DNA from: a bacterium
GTDB lineage: Bacteria; Bacillota; Clostridia; Oscillospirales; Oscillospiraceae
Length of the DNA: 37,117 nucleotides
Direction: 5' to 3'
Assembly: GCA_019424865.1 (NCBI GenBank)
Contig: JAHYYS010000017.1
Coordinates: forward strand, 1 to 37,117
Position numbers and translations under genes: made by a program. The stretch's first letter is position 1. Each line of letters opens with the position of its first letter. The notes under the pieces were generated by a model. That model searched no databases. It saw only the letters and a list, made by a program, of their open reading frames with translations, and was not told the DNA's origin. Positions 15,887 through 24,270 of the stretch are shown here, in pieces.

Positions 15887-16855
15887 ATGTCTGTTTCTGC
15901 CGTGATTGCCGCCGCCGGCCTGTCGTCCAGAATGCGGGATTTCAAGCCCCTTTTGTGCCTGGGCACCTCCACGGTGATTCACCACACCATTGACACCCTG
16001 CGTGCTGCGGGGGCGGAGGACATTCTGGTCGTCACCGGCTATCAAAGCGCCGTGCTGGAGCGGCACTTAAATTTTTCCGGCGTTATGTTTTTAAAAAACG
16101 AACGCTTTGCCCAGTCGGATATGCTCACCTCCATCCAGCTGGGGCTGGCCGCCCTGCCCAGTCGGGCGGAGCGGGTCTTCGTCACCCCGGCGGACGTCCC
16201 CCTGGTGTCTCCCCGGACCCTGGAGCGCATGCTGGCCGTCCAGGCCCAGGCCGTGCGCCCGCTGTATCAGGGGCGGGGCGGACACCCCCTGCTCCTGCGC
16301 GCCGACGCGGTGGATCAGGTGCTCGCCTGGCGGGGGGAGGGCGGGCTGAAGGGCCTGCTGCGCGCGGGACAGCTGGAGGTTGTCAGTCTGGACACCGACG
16401 ACCCCGGCGTCCTGATGGACGCCGACACCCCCCAGGACTATAAGCGCCTGCTGGAATATCAGGCCCGGCTGCTGGGCCACGGGAACCTGCGGCTGGATCT
16501 GCAGCTGAACATCGGCATGGAGGAGCTGTTTCTCACCACCGAGAATGTACAGCTGCTGGACATGATCGCCCAGACCGGTTCCATCCAGAACGCCTGCGCC
16601 TGCATGCACATCTCCTACTCCAAGGGCTGGAAGGCCATCAACACCATGGAGCGCCAGCTGGGCTTTCCGGTGGTGCGCCGGGTGGCCGGCGGCGCGGACG
16701 GCGGCGGCTCCTCTCTGACCCAGCGGGGGGCGGAGCTGCTCTCCTGCTACCGCCGCTTCCACCAGGAGGTCTCGGCCCAGGCCCGCAGGCTCTTTGACCA
16801 GTGTTTTCCGGACTATCTGCGCAATCCCACTGAAAAACGGGAGGTTTCGTCATGA
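15887..16855 (+). CDS. MocA-like nucleotidyltransferase fused to a ModE-like DNA-binding domain
   Basis: A 322-residue fusion. Residues 1-200 are a MobA/MocA-type NTP transferase: VIAAAGLSSRM near the start, KPLL at about 20-23, PADVPLVSP near 106 and VLMDADTP near 184. MocA attaches CMP to the molybdopterin cofactor for xanthine-dehydrogenase-type enzymes. Residues from about 205 to 310 form a winged-helix domain like the N-terminus of ModE: LLDMIAQTGSIQNACACMHIS, then YSKGWKAINTMERQLGF and SLTQRGAELL. The start at 15887 is downstream of the promoter; the longer open frame upstream is not used. ATGA overlap with the XdhC gene. The fusion could couple cofactor synthesis to repression of its own operon. 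Confidence 0.87.
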   Translation: MSVSAVIAAAGLSSRMRDFKPLLCLGTSTVIHHTIDTLRAAGAEDILVVTGYQSAVLERHLNFSGVMFLKNERFAQSDMLTSIQLGLAALPSRAERVFVTPADVPLVSPRTLERMLAVQAQAVRPLYQGRGGHPLLLRADAVDQVLAWRGEGGLKGLLRAGQLEVVSLDTDDPGVLMDADTPQDYKRLLEYQARLLGHGNLRLDLQLNIGMEELFLTTENVQLLDMIAQTGSIQNACACMHISYSKGWKAINTMERQLGFPVVRRVAGGADGGGSSLTQRGAELLSCYRRFHQEVSAQARRLFDQCFPDYLRNPTEKREVSS

Positions 16856-17886
16856 AAAAGCTGTTGGAACATTTGGAGCAGGCCCTGACGCAGGGCGACG
16901 CGGTGCTGGTCACCGTGACCGCCAGCTCGGGCTCCACCCCCCGGGGGGCCGGGGCCCGGATGCTGGTGACCGAGCAGGGCCTGATTGCGGGCACCATCGG
17001 CGGGGGCGCGGTGGAGTACCGCTGCATCGCCATGGCCCGGCAGCTTCTGCACAGCCCCCAGCCTGTCCAGCACAGCTTTGCCCTGAACCGGGATGACACC
17101 GCGGGGCTTGGCATGGTGTGCGGCGGGCTGGTGCAGGTTCACTTTCTGCCCATTCCGGCGGGAGACCCGGGCGTCCTGGCCCTGTGCCGGGACGCGGCGG
17201 CGCGCTTCGCCTCCGGCGGTCAGCCCTTCTGGCTGCTCACCCCGCTGGACGGCGGAGCCCTCTCCCTGTGGCCGGAGGGGCCGTCGGTCCATGGGGAGGA
17301 GCTCCCCGCCGGCCTGACCGCCGGCCTGACCGGCGAGCCCGCCGTCCGGACCGCGGACGGCCGCAGCTGGTTTGTGGAGCAGCTCCAGCGCCCGGGCGCG
17401 GTGTACATCTTCGGCGGCGGCCATGTGGCCCAGGCCCTGGTCCCCGTGCTGATCCCCCTGGACTTCCCCTGTGTTGTGCTGGAGGATCGGGCGGAGTTTG
17501 CCGACCCCGCCCTGTTCCCCGGGGCCCGGGCGGTGCGGCTGGTGGATTTCTCCCGCCTGGCCGACGAGGTGTCCCTCACCGATGCGGACTATGTGTGCAT
17601 CATGACCAGGGGCCACGAAAATGACCTGCTCATCGAGCAGCAGGTGCTGCGCATGCCGGCCCGGTACATCGGCCTGATCGGCAGCGCCCGCAAAGCGGCA
17701 TCCTCCTTCGCCGCCCTGCGGAAGATGGGCTTTTCCGAGACCGAGCTGCGGCGCATCGTGACCCCCATCGGGCTGCCCATTGGGGGAAAGTCCCCCCAGG
17801 AAATCGCCATCTCCATCGCCGCCCAGCTGATCCAGTACCGCTCCGGTCTGCGGCGGGATGATGCCAAAGAGGAGGTTCTGTCATGA
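16852..17886 (+). CDS. XdhC/CoxI-family molybdenum cofactor maturation protein
   Basis: A 344-residue XdhC-family protein. XdhC binds molybdenum cofactor, helps its sulfuration and delivers it to the hydroxylase. The N-terminal domain has SSGSTPRGAGARM, then TIGGGAVEYR near 47-56 and GMVCGG near 85. The C-terminal Rossmann domain has IFGGGHVAQAL near 186-196 and ends in TPIGLPIGGKSPQEIAISI. It overlaps its neighbours on both sides by ATGA, so it is tightly coupled to the MocA fusion and the molybdopterin-binding protein. Being divergent from the hydroxylase genes, it is most likely the chaperone of that enzyme. Confidence 0.93.
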   Translation: MKKLLEHLEQALTQGDAVLVTVTASSGSTPRGAGARMLVTEQGLIAGTIGGGAVEYRCIAMARQLLHSPQPVQHSFALNRDDTAGLGMVCGGLVQVHFLPIPAGDPGVLALCRDAAARFASGGQPFWLLTPLDGGALSLWPEGPSVHGEELPAGLTAGLTGEPAVRTADGRSWFVEQLQRPGAVYIFGGGHVAQALVPVLIPLDFPCVVLEDRAEFADPALFPGARAVRLVDFSRLADEVSLTDADYVCIMTRGHENDLLIEQQVLRMPARYIGLIGSARKAASSFAALRKMGFSETELRRIVTPIGLPIGGKSPQEIAISIAAQLIQYRSGLRRDDAKEEVLS

Positions 17887-18905
17887 AACTGATTGATACC
17901 CGGGATGCCGTGGGCCACGTGCTGTGCCACGACATGACCCAGATTATCCCCGGCGTCACCAAGGACGCCCGCTTCCGCAAGGGCCACATTGTCACGCCGG
18001 AGGACATCCCCGTTCTGCTGTCCATGGGCAAGGAGCGGCTGTATGTGTGGGAGAAGACCCCCGGCATGCTCCACGAGGACGAGGCCGCCCAGCGCCTGTG
18101 CGCCCTGTGCCGGAACGAGCACATGGACGTCACCCCGGTGAAGGAGGGCAAAATCGAGCTGATTGCCCAGTGCAGCGGCCTGTTCCAGGTGGATGTGCCC
18201 CGGCTGGACGCCATCAACGATGACGACGAGATCATCATCGCCACCCGGCACAGCAACACCGCCGTGCACCGGGGGGACAAGCTGGCGGGCACCCGCATCA
18301 TTCCGCTGATTATCCACGAAGACAAGCTGCGCCGGGCCGAGGAGCTGGCCGGCGGACGTCCCATTCTCTCCCTGCACCCCTGGAAGCTGAAGACCTGCGG
18401 CCTGATCACCACGGGCAGCGAGGTGGCCAAGGGGCTGATTCAGGACGCCTTCACCCCGGTGGTCCGGGACAAGCTGGCCGGCTACGGCATCCAGGTCACC
18501 CACCACTGTCTGCCCGGAGATGACCGGCAGGCCATCACGGCGGCCGCGCTGGACTTCTGGCGCAGCGGGGTGGATCTGATTTTGTGCACCGGCGGCATGA
18601 GCGTGGACCCGGATGACCAGACCCCCGGCGCCATCCGGGACACGGGGGCGGATATCATCTCCTACGGCGCGCCGGTGCTGCCCGGGGCCATGTTCCTGCT
18701 GGGCTATTTCTCCAACGGGACGCCCATTGTGGGTCTGCCCGGCTGCGTGATGTACGCCAAGGCCACCATCTTCGACCTGATTCTGCCCCGGCTGGCCGCC
18801 GGTGTGCCGGTGAGCCGGGCCGACATCAAGAAATTGGGCAACGGCGGGCTGTGCCTGTCCTGCCCGGAGTGCCGCTATCCCATCTGTCCCTTTGGGAAGG
18901 GATAG
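17883..18905 (+). CDS. Molybdopterin-binding protein, MoeA-like, with C-terminal cysteine motif
   Basis: A 340-residue protein with a MoaB/Mog-type molybdopterin-binding domain at about residues 165-320: TTGSEV near 177, then GGMSVDPDDQTPGAI near 238, and GLPGC near 287. It is not a full canonical MoeA, since the N-terminal domains differ. It ends in a cysteine motif, Cys324, Cys327, Cys330 and Cys335 (CX2CX2CX4C), followed by PFGKG, likely to bind a metal or Fe-S cluster. Proteins of this type occur beside molybdenum hydroxylase genes in Clostridia. It may take the molybdate insertion role or handle the cofactor for the hydroxylase. ATGA overlap with the XdhC gene. Confidence 0.85.
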   Translation: MKLIDTRDAVGHVLCHDMTQIIPGVTKDARFRKGHIVTPEDIPVLLSMGKERLYVWEKTPGMLHEDEAAQRLCALCRNEHMDVTPVKEGKIELIAQCSGLFQVDVPRLDAINDDDEIIIATRHSNTAVHRGDKLAGTRIIPLIIHEDKLRRAEELAGGRPILSLHPWKLKTCGLITTGSEVAKGLIQDAFTPVVRDKLAGYGIQVTHHCLPGDDRQAITAAALDFWRSGVDLILCTGGMSVDPDDQTPGAIRDTGADIISYGAPVLPGAMFLLGYFSNGTPIVGLPGCVMYAKATIFDLILPRLAAGVPVSRADIKKLGNGGLCLSCPECRYPICPFGKG

Positions 18906-18935
18906 CCGCCCCGCACGCGAGAGGAGGAGTGTTTC

Positions 18936-19418
18936 GTGGAACCTGTCTGGAACCACTTTGACCCCGGCGGAAACGCCGTGATGGTGGATGTGTCCGCCAA
19001 GGCGGCCACCGCCCGCACCGCGGTGGCCGAGGGGACCATCACCGTCTCCCGCCCGGTGCTGGAGGCCATCGCCGGCCGCACCGCCGCCAAGGGGGACGTA
19101 TTGGGGGTGGCCCGGGTGGCCGGTATCATGGCCGCCAAGCGCACCAGCGAGTGGATCCCCCTGTGCCACCCCCTCACCCTGTCCCACCTGTCTGTGGACT
19201 TCACCCTTCTGGAGGAGCAGTGTGCCGTCCAGGCCCGCTGCACCGCCCGCACCACCGGTCAGACCGGGGTGGAGATGGAGGCCCTGACGGGGGTGTCTGC
19301 GGCGCTGCTGACCATCTACGACATGTGCAAGGCCATGGACCGCTCCATGGAGCTGTCCGGCATCCGCCTGGTCTATAAGGACGGCGGCAAGACGGGGGTA
19401 TTTCAGCGGGAGGACTGA
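18936..19418 (+). CDS. moaC: Cyclic pyranopterin monophosphate synthase MoaC
   Basis: MoaC converts the MoaA product into cyclic pyranopterin monophosphate, the first step of molybdenum cofactor synthesis. The 160-residue protein has the family order: MVDVSAK, IPLCHPL, and TGVEMEALTGV with IYDMCKA, which hold the catalytic residues. It uses a GTG start at 18936 with GAGGAGGAG upstream. It lies 30 bases from the preceding gene and 30 bases before moaA. Confidence 0.95.
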   Translation: MEPVWNHFDPGGNAVMVDVSAKAATARTAVAEGTITVSRPVLEAIAGRTAAKGDVLGVARVAGIMAAKRTSEWIPLCHPLTLSHLSVDFTLLEEQCAVQARCTARTTGQTGVEMEALTGVSAALLTIYDMCKAMDRSMELSGIRLVYKDGGKTGVFQRED

Positions 19419-19448
19419 CCCGCTCCCCCGGGAAGGAGAGAAGGCCCC

Positions 19449-20426
19449 ATGCTTGACTGCCGCGGACGCGACATCCACTATCTGCGCATCTCCGTTACCG
19501 ACCGGTGCAACCTGCGGTGTGTCTACTGCATGCCCGCGGAGGGCGTGGAGTGGGTGGAGCACAGCGAGATTTTGACCTATGAGGAGATCCTGCGCCTGGC
19601 CCGCCTCTTTGCCCGGCTGGGCATCGACCGGATCCGGCTTACCGGGGGCGAGCCCCTGGCCCGCCGGGGACTGGACGGGCTCATCGCCGGGCTGAAGGCC
19701 ATCCCCGGCATCCGCCGGCTGGCCCTGACCACCAATGGGGTGCTGCTGGCCGGACAGCTGCCCCGGCTGACGGCTGCGGGGCTGGACGCTGTCAACCTCA
19801 GCCTGGATACTCTGGACCGGGGGCAGTACGCCGCCATCACCCGGCGGGACTGCCTGCCCCAGGCGCTGGAGGGGCTCGCCGCCGCCCGGGCCGTCCCCGG
19901 CCTGGACGTGAAAATCAACTGCGTGCCCACCGGGGACAATGCGGATCAGTGGGTCCCCCTGGCCGCCCTGGCCCGGGAGGCTCCGGCGCTGGACGTGCGC
20001 TTCATCGAGCTGATGCCCATCGGCCTGGGGCGCTCCCTGCCCCGCCGCACGGAGGGACAGGTACTCGCCCGGCTGGAGGAGGCCTTCGGCCCCGCCCTCC
20101 CATGCCCCCAGGAGGCTGCCGGCGGACCCAGCCGCTATGTGACCTTCTCCGGCTTTGCCGGCCGGGTGGGCTTCATCAGCGCCCTGAGCCATCAGTTCTG
20201 CGGCGGCTGCAACCGGGTGCGCCTCACCGCCCAGGGCCTGCTGAAGCCCTGCCTGCAGTATGAGTCCCACACCGACCTGCGCGCCCTGCTGCGCAGCGGG
20301 GCGGACGACAGGGCGCTGCTGGAGGTGATGGAGCGGGCCATCTATCAAAAGCCCGCCTGTCACCACTTTGACGCCCCGGCCTGTCCGGAAGACGAGGGGC
20401 GGAATATGAATCAAATTGGAGGCTGA
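19449..20426 (+). CDS. moaA: GTP 3',8-cyclase MoaA (radical SAM)
   Basis: MoaA makes the cyclised GTP intermediate for molybdopterin. The 325-residue protein carries the radical SAM cluster at Cys20, Cys24 and Cys27 (CNLRCVYC), the LTGGEP SAM motif near 65, and the second C-terminal 4Fe-4S cluster at Cys251, Cys254 and Cys268 (CX2CX13C). It ends in the required Gly-Gly (324-325). GGAAGGAG precedes the ATG. It works directly with MoaC upstream. Confidence 0.96.
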   Translation: MLDCRGRDIHYLRISVTDRCNLRCVYCMPAEGVEWVEHSEILTYEEILRLARLFARLGIDRIRLTGGEPLARRGLDGLIAGLKAIPGIRRLALTTNGVLLAGQLPRLTAAGLDAVNLSLDTLDRGQYAAITRRDCLPQALEGLAAARAVPGLDVKINCVPTGDNADQWVPLAALAREAPALDVRFIELMPIGLGRSLPRRTEGQVLARLEEAFGPALPCPQEAAGGPSRYVTFSGFAGRVGFISALSHQFCGGCNRVRLTAQGLLKPCLQYESHTDLRALLRSGADDRALLEVMERAIYQKPACHHFDAPACPEDEGRNMNQIGG

Positions 20427-20431
20427 ACGCC

Positions 20432-20872
20432 GTGGGAAAGATTATCGCCGTATGTACCAGCCCGGAAAAGGGCACCCAGAAACAAAATGTGGGCTCCGCC
20501 CTGCTGGTGGAGGACTGGGGCATCCAGGGGGACGCCCACGCGGGCAAGTGGCACCGGCAGGTCTCTCTGCTCTCCTACGACCGGGTGGAGGAGTTCCGGA
20601 CCCGGGGCGCCCAGGTGGAGCCCGGCGCCTTCGGGGAAAACCTGCTGGTGGAGGGCTTTGACTTCAAGTCCCTGCCCGTGGGCACCCGCTTCGGCTGCAA
20701 CGGCGCAGTTCTGGAGCTGACCCAGATTGGAAAGCAGTGCCACGCCCACTGCCAGATCTACCGCCAGGTGGGGGACTGCATCATGCCCCGGGAGGGCGTG
20801 TTCACCCGGGTGCTCCGGGGCGGCGTGGTCCGCGTGGGCGACGAATTGACCATTTTAAAGGAGGAGGGCTGA
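20432..20872 (+). CDS. MOSC-domain protein
   Basis: A 146-residue stand-alone MOSC protein. MOSC domains bind molybdenum cofactor or its sulfurated form and are seen in cofactor sulfurase and YiiM-type enzymes. Motifs are WGIQGDAHAG, GAFGENL, LTQIGKQCHAHC with the conserved cysteine, and a final beta region. The start is a GTG at 20432, with TTGGAGG just before. It lies five bases after moaA and immediately before mogA. It may help deliver sulfur to the hydroxylase cofactor, which is inference. Confidence 0.9.
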   Translation: MGKIIAVCTSPEKGTQKQNVGSALLVEDWGIQGDAHAGKWHRQVSLLSYDRVEEFRTRGAQVEPGAFGENLLVEGFDFKSLPVGTRFGCNGAVLELTQIGKQCHAHCQIYRQVGDCIMPREGVFTRVLRGGVVRVGDELTILKEEG

Positions 20873-20873
20873 C

Positions 20874-21362
20874 ATGCGCGCCGCCATCATTACCCTGAGC
20901 GACTCCGGCTTCGCCGGCCGGCGGGAGGACCGCAGCGGTCCGGTCATCCGCGCCATGCTGGAGCAGGCCGGCTATCAGGTGGTTCACACCCAGCTGCTGC
21001 CCGACAGCCGGGAGCTGCTGGCCCAGGAGCTGCGCCGGCTGTGCGACAACGGTCTGGCCGACCTGATCCTCACCACGGGGGGCACCGGCTTCTCCCCCAC
21101 GGATCAGACCCCCGAGGCCACCATGGACGTGGTGGAGCGCCCCGCCCCCGGCATTCCGGAGGCCATGCGGTGGTACTCCCTTCAAATCACCCCCCGGGCT
21201 ATGCTGTCCCGGGCGGCGGCGGGCATCCGGAAGCGGACCCTCATTGTCAATCTGCCCGGCAGCCCCAAGGCGGTGGAGGAGTGTCTCACCGCCATTCTTC
21301 CCACCCTGGCCCACGGGCTGGAGATTCTGACCCAGGCCGCGGGGGAGTGCGCCCGGACCTGA
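20874..21362 (+). CDS. mogA: Molybdopterin adenylyltransferase-like protein MogA/MoaB
   Basis: A 162-residue MoCF-domain protein. MogA adenylates molybdopterin before molybdate insertion. Visible are ITLSDSGFAGRREDRSG at the start, the substrate loop TTGGTGFSPTDQTPEA, and the LPGSPKAVEECL motif. Length and order match MogA/MoaB. It follows the MOSC gene by one base and has GGAGG upstream. The stop codon overlaps a small GC hairpin (GAGGCC at 21361-21366 with GGCCTC at 21379-21384), without a T run. Confidence 0.92.
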   Translation: MRAAIITLSDSGFAGRREDRSGPVIRAMLEQAGYQVVHTQLLPDSRELLAQELRRLCDNGLADLILTTGGTGFSPTDQTPEATMDVVERPAPGIPEAMRWYSLQITPRAMLSRAAAGIRKRTLIVNLPGSPKAVEECLTAILPTLAHGLEILTQAAGECART

Positions 21363-21454
21363 GGCCGCCAGGAGTTTCGGCCTCCGGCCCGTCCGGCTGT
21401 CCTGTTTGATAAGAAACTCAGATTGAAAATGCAAATGCAAAGGAGGCCAGAAAC

Positions 21455-22351
21455 ATGAAAAAGAAGCTCGCTCTTGCAACCGCCCTGGCCCTGATGTTCA
21501 CTCTGGCCGGCTGCTCCTCCGGCGCCGGCTCCAGCTCCGGCAGCCAGGACGCCTCCTCCGCTCAGGGGGCCGGCTCCAGCCAAAACCAGGACAGCTCCAG
21601 CGCCAACGGCGAACCCGTGGAGGTCATTGTCTTCGCCGCCGCCTCTCTGGAGGCCTCCCTCACCCAGATCGCCGACCTGTATCAGGAGGTGGCCCCCAAC
21701 GTCACCCTCACCTTCTCCTTTGAATCCTCCGGCACCCTGCGCACACAGATTAAGGAGGGCGCCACCTGTGACCTGTTCATCTCCGCCGGCCAGTCCCAGA
21801 TGAACGAGCTGGATGCGGCGGACACCACCGGCGCCAATCAGGGCGGATCGGACTACGTCTGGCCCGACTCCCGGGTGGACTTTGTGGAAAACAAGGTCGT
21901 GCTGGCGGTGCCCGATGACAACCCCAAGGACATCACCGCCTTCTCCGACCTGGCCACGGACAAGCTCTCCCTGCTGTGCATCGGCAATGACGACGTGCCC
22001 GTGGGCTCCTACTCCCTGGAAATTCTGGACACCCTGGGCATCGACATCGCCCAGCTGGAGGCGGACGGCAAGGTGACCTACGCCTCCAACGTCACCGAGG
22101 TGGCCAACCAGGTGAAGGAGGGCACGGTGGACTGCGGCATCATCTATGCCACCGACGCCAATACATATGAGCTCACCGTGGTGGACGAGGCCAGCGCCGA
22201 CATGTGCAGCCAGGTCATCTATCCCGCCGCCGTGATGAAGAGCGGCACGGAGGAGGCCCGGGACGCCGCCCAGGCCTTCCTGGACTTCCTGCGCACCGAT
22301 GAGCAGGCCGTGGCCGTATTGGAAGAGGTGGGCTTCACGGTTCTCCCGTAA
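21455..22351 (+). CDS. modA: Molybdate ABC transporter substrate-binding lipoprotein ModA
   Basis: A 298-residue lipoprotein. Residues 1-19 are a signal peptide ending in a LAGC lipobox with Cys20, followed by a serine/glycine-rich linker to about residue 52. The mature part is a periplasmic-binding-protein fold with VFAAASLEASL at the start, SSGTLRTQI, CDLFISAGQSQM and the later VPVGSYSLEIL and CGIIYATDA, as in ModA. It binds molybdate outside the membrane and hands it to ModB. AAGGAGG is upstream. It is the tenth-last-to-last block of the Mo operon, following mogA by 92 bases. Confidence 0.93.
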   Translation: MKKKLALATALALMFTLAGCSSGAGSSSGSQDASSAQGAGSSQNQDSSSANGEPVEVIVFAAASLEASLTQIADLYQEVAPNVTLTFSFESSGTLRTQIKEGATCDLFISAGQSQMNELDAADTTGANQGGSDYVWPDSRVDFVENKVVLAVPDDNPKDITAFSDLATDKLSLLCIGNDDVPVGSYSLEILDTLGIDIAQLEADGKVTYASNVTEVANQVKEGTVDCGIIYATDANTYELTVVDEASADMCSQVIYPAAVMKSGTEEARDAAQAFLDFLRTDEQAVAVLEEVGFTVLP

Positions 22352-22412
22352 TCCATGTCCCGCCGTCTGCGCGCCCTGCCGGGGACGGGAAAGCGTTCTT
22401 TTGACAAGCTGT

Positions 22413-22443
22413 GCGGCCGGCGCGGATGAGGCGCGCCGGCCGC
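22413..22443 (+). other. Strong hairpin between modA and modB
   Basis: A perfect 12-bp GC-only stem (22413-22424 with 22432-22443) has a seven-base loop. No T run follows. Between a binding-protein gene and its permease gene such hairpins often protect the upstream mRNA and raise the amount of binding protein; here that role is inferred. Confidence 0.75.
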
Positions 22444-22485
22444 TTCCGCTGTGATCTCTGATTCTGACAGAAAGGGTGGCTCTCC

Positions 22486-23181
22486 TTGGACTGGTATCCC
22501 CTTTTTAACTCTCTGCGCATCGCGGCCCTCTCCACCGTCATTATCTTCTTTCTGGGGATTCTGGCGGCCTACTATGTGGCTCGGCTGCCCCGGCTGGTCA
22601 AGGGCTTTCTGGACGTGGTGCTCACCCTCCCTCTGGTGCTGCCGCCCACCGTGGTGGGCTATTTTCTGCTGCGCCTGCTGGGCCCCAAGCGCCCCATCGG
22701 CCTGTGGTTTCTGGAGGTGCTGGACACCCGCCTGACCATGGTGTGGTACTCCGCCGTCTTCGCCTCGGCGGTGGTGGCCTTTCCCCTGATGTACCGCACC
22801 GCCCGGGGGGCCTTTGAGTCCTTTGACCCCACCCTGGCCTATGCGGCCCAGACCCTGGGCCGCTCCAACACCTGGATCTTCTGGCGGGTGCGCATGCCCT
22901 GCTGCCGGCAGGGCATCATCGCCGGCACGGTGCTCTCCTTCGCCCGGGCCCTGGGGGAATACGGCGCCACCTCTATGATCGCGGGGTATACCCCGGGGCG
23001 CACCGCCACCATCTCCACCACAGTGTACCAGCTCTGGCGCACCGGCGATGACGCCGGGGCCATGCGCTGGGTGCTGGTCAACCTGGTCATCTCCGCAGCG
23101 GTACTGCTGACCGTCAACATGCTGGAGCGCCGGGACAGCGGGCCCCGCCGCGCGGCCCTGCCCGACGGGGAGGTGAGCTGA
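22486..23181 (+). CDS. modB: Molybdate ABC transporter permease ModB
   Basis: A 231-residue permease with five to six membrane spans. The cytoplasmic EAA-type loop that docks the ATPase is visible near residues 124-140 (AAQTLGRSNTWIFWRVRMP), followed by GEYGATSMIAG, typical of ModB. It uses a TTG start at 22486 with AGAAAGGGTGG upstream. It follows modA after a gap of about 134 bases with a strong hairpin, and modC begins one base after its stop. Confidence 0.93.
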   Translation: MDWYPLFNSLRIAALSTVIIFFLGILAAYYVARLPRLVKGFLDVVLTLPLVLPPTVVGYFLLRLLGPKRPIGLWFLEVLDTRLTMVWYSAVFASAVVAFPLMYRTARGAFESFDPTLAYAAQTLGRSNTWIFWRVRMPCCRQGIIAGTVLSFARALGEYGATSMIAGYTPGRTATISTTVYQLWRTGDDAGAMRWVLVNLVISAAVLLTVNMLERRDSGPRRAALPDGEVS

Positions 23182-23182
23182 A

Positions 23183-24235
23183 ATGGGTCTGCTGGTAGAA
23201 ATTCAAAAGGATCTGGGCCCCTTCCGGCTGGACGTGGGCTTCTCCGCCCAGGGCGGCGTGACCGGCCTGCTGGGGGCCTCTGGCTGCGGGAAGAGCCTGA
23301 CGCTCAAGTGCATTGCCGGCGTGGAGACCCCCGACCGGGGGCATATTGAGCTGGACGGCCGGGTACTGTTTGACCACAAAAAGCGCATCAATCTTCCGCC
23401 CCAGAAGCGGCAGGTGGGCTATCTCTTCCAAAACTACGCCCTCTTTCCCAACATGACGGTGGAGCAGAACATCGCCTGCGGCGTGCGGAACCGCGCCCGC
23501 AGAAAGGAGGAGGCCGCCCGGCTGATGGAGTCCTTCCGGCTGACGGACTGCCGGGGCAAATACCCCAGGCAGCTCTCCGGCGGCCAGCAGCAGCGCACCG
23601 CCCTGGCCCGCATTCTGGCCAGCCGCCCCCAGGCCCTGCTTTTGGACGAGCCCTTTTCCGCCCTGGACAGCTATCTGAAATGGCAGGTGGAGCTGGAGCT
23701 GACCCAGCGGCTGGAGCAGTTTGACGGTCCGGTGCTCTTTGTCACCCACGACCGGGAGGAAATTTACCGCCAGTGCCGCCAGGTGTGCGTGCTGTCCCAC
23801 GGCCGCTCCCAGCCGGTTCAGACGGTACAGGCCCTCTTTGATGCCCCCGCCACCCGCTCCGCCGCCCGGCTGTCCGGCTGTCAGAACCTCTCCCCCGCCC
23901 AGCCCCTGGAGGACGGCAGCGTCCGCGCCCAGGACTGGGGTGCGGTGCTGCACACCGCCGCCCCTCTGCCGGCGGGATTCTCCCACATCGGAATCCGGGC
24001 CTGCCACATCCGCCCCGCCGCAGGCCCCGGCCCCAACTGTCTGTCGTGCCAAGTACTGCACATAACGCCCGGACGGCCGGCGGACACGCTGCTGCTTGCC
24101 GCTCCGGCGGGCGATGGGGACCGTGCCCTGCTGCGGATGGAGTGGGACCCCCAGGCAGGGCTTCCGCCCCGCCCGCAGGAGCAGCTGTGGGTGGAACTGC
24201 CCCCGGAGAAGCTGCTGCTGCTGTCGGGGGAATAG
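23183..24235 (+). CDS. modC: Molybdate ABC transporter ATP-binding protein ModC
   Basis: A 350-residue ABC ATPase that powers molybdate uptake. Walker A is GASGCGKS at 31-38, the Q-loop lies in YLFQNYALFP, the signature is LSGGQ at 131-135, and Walker B is LLLDEPFSALD, with the switch His in FVTHDREE. The C-terminal 110 residues are the extra domain of ModC-like proteins (MOP-like), less well conserved here. It ends the molybdenum operon and is followed by the composite palindrome element, whose last hairpin has a T run. Confidence 0.93.
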   Translation: MGLLVEIQKDLGPFRLDVGFSAQGGVTGLLGASGCGKSLTLKCIAGVETPDRGHIELDGRVLFDHKKRINLPPQKRQVGYLFQNYALFPNMTVEQNIACGVRNRARRKEEAARLMESFRLTDCRGKYPRQLSGGQQQRTALARILASRPQALLLDEPFSALDSYLKWQVELELTQRLEQFDGPVLFVTHDREEIYRQCRQVCVLSHGRSQPVQTVQALFDAPATRSAARLSGCQNLSPAQPLEDGSVRAQDWGAVLHTAAPLPAGFSHIGIRACHIRPAAGPGPNCLSCQVLHITPGRPADTLLLAAPAGDGDRALLRMEWDPQAGLPPRPQEQLWVELPPEKLLLLSGE

Positions 24236-24270
24236 GGCTGCCGCTCTCCCTTTGACCGACTCAATTTCAC

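Noticed and set aside
17589..20414. 941-residue minus-strand open frame across xdhC-family, moeA-like, moaC and moaA genes
   Set aside because: A high-GC shadow frame covering four genes with clear motifs on the other strand.
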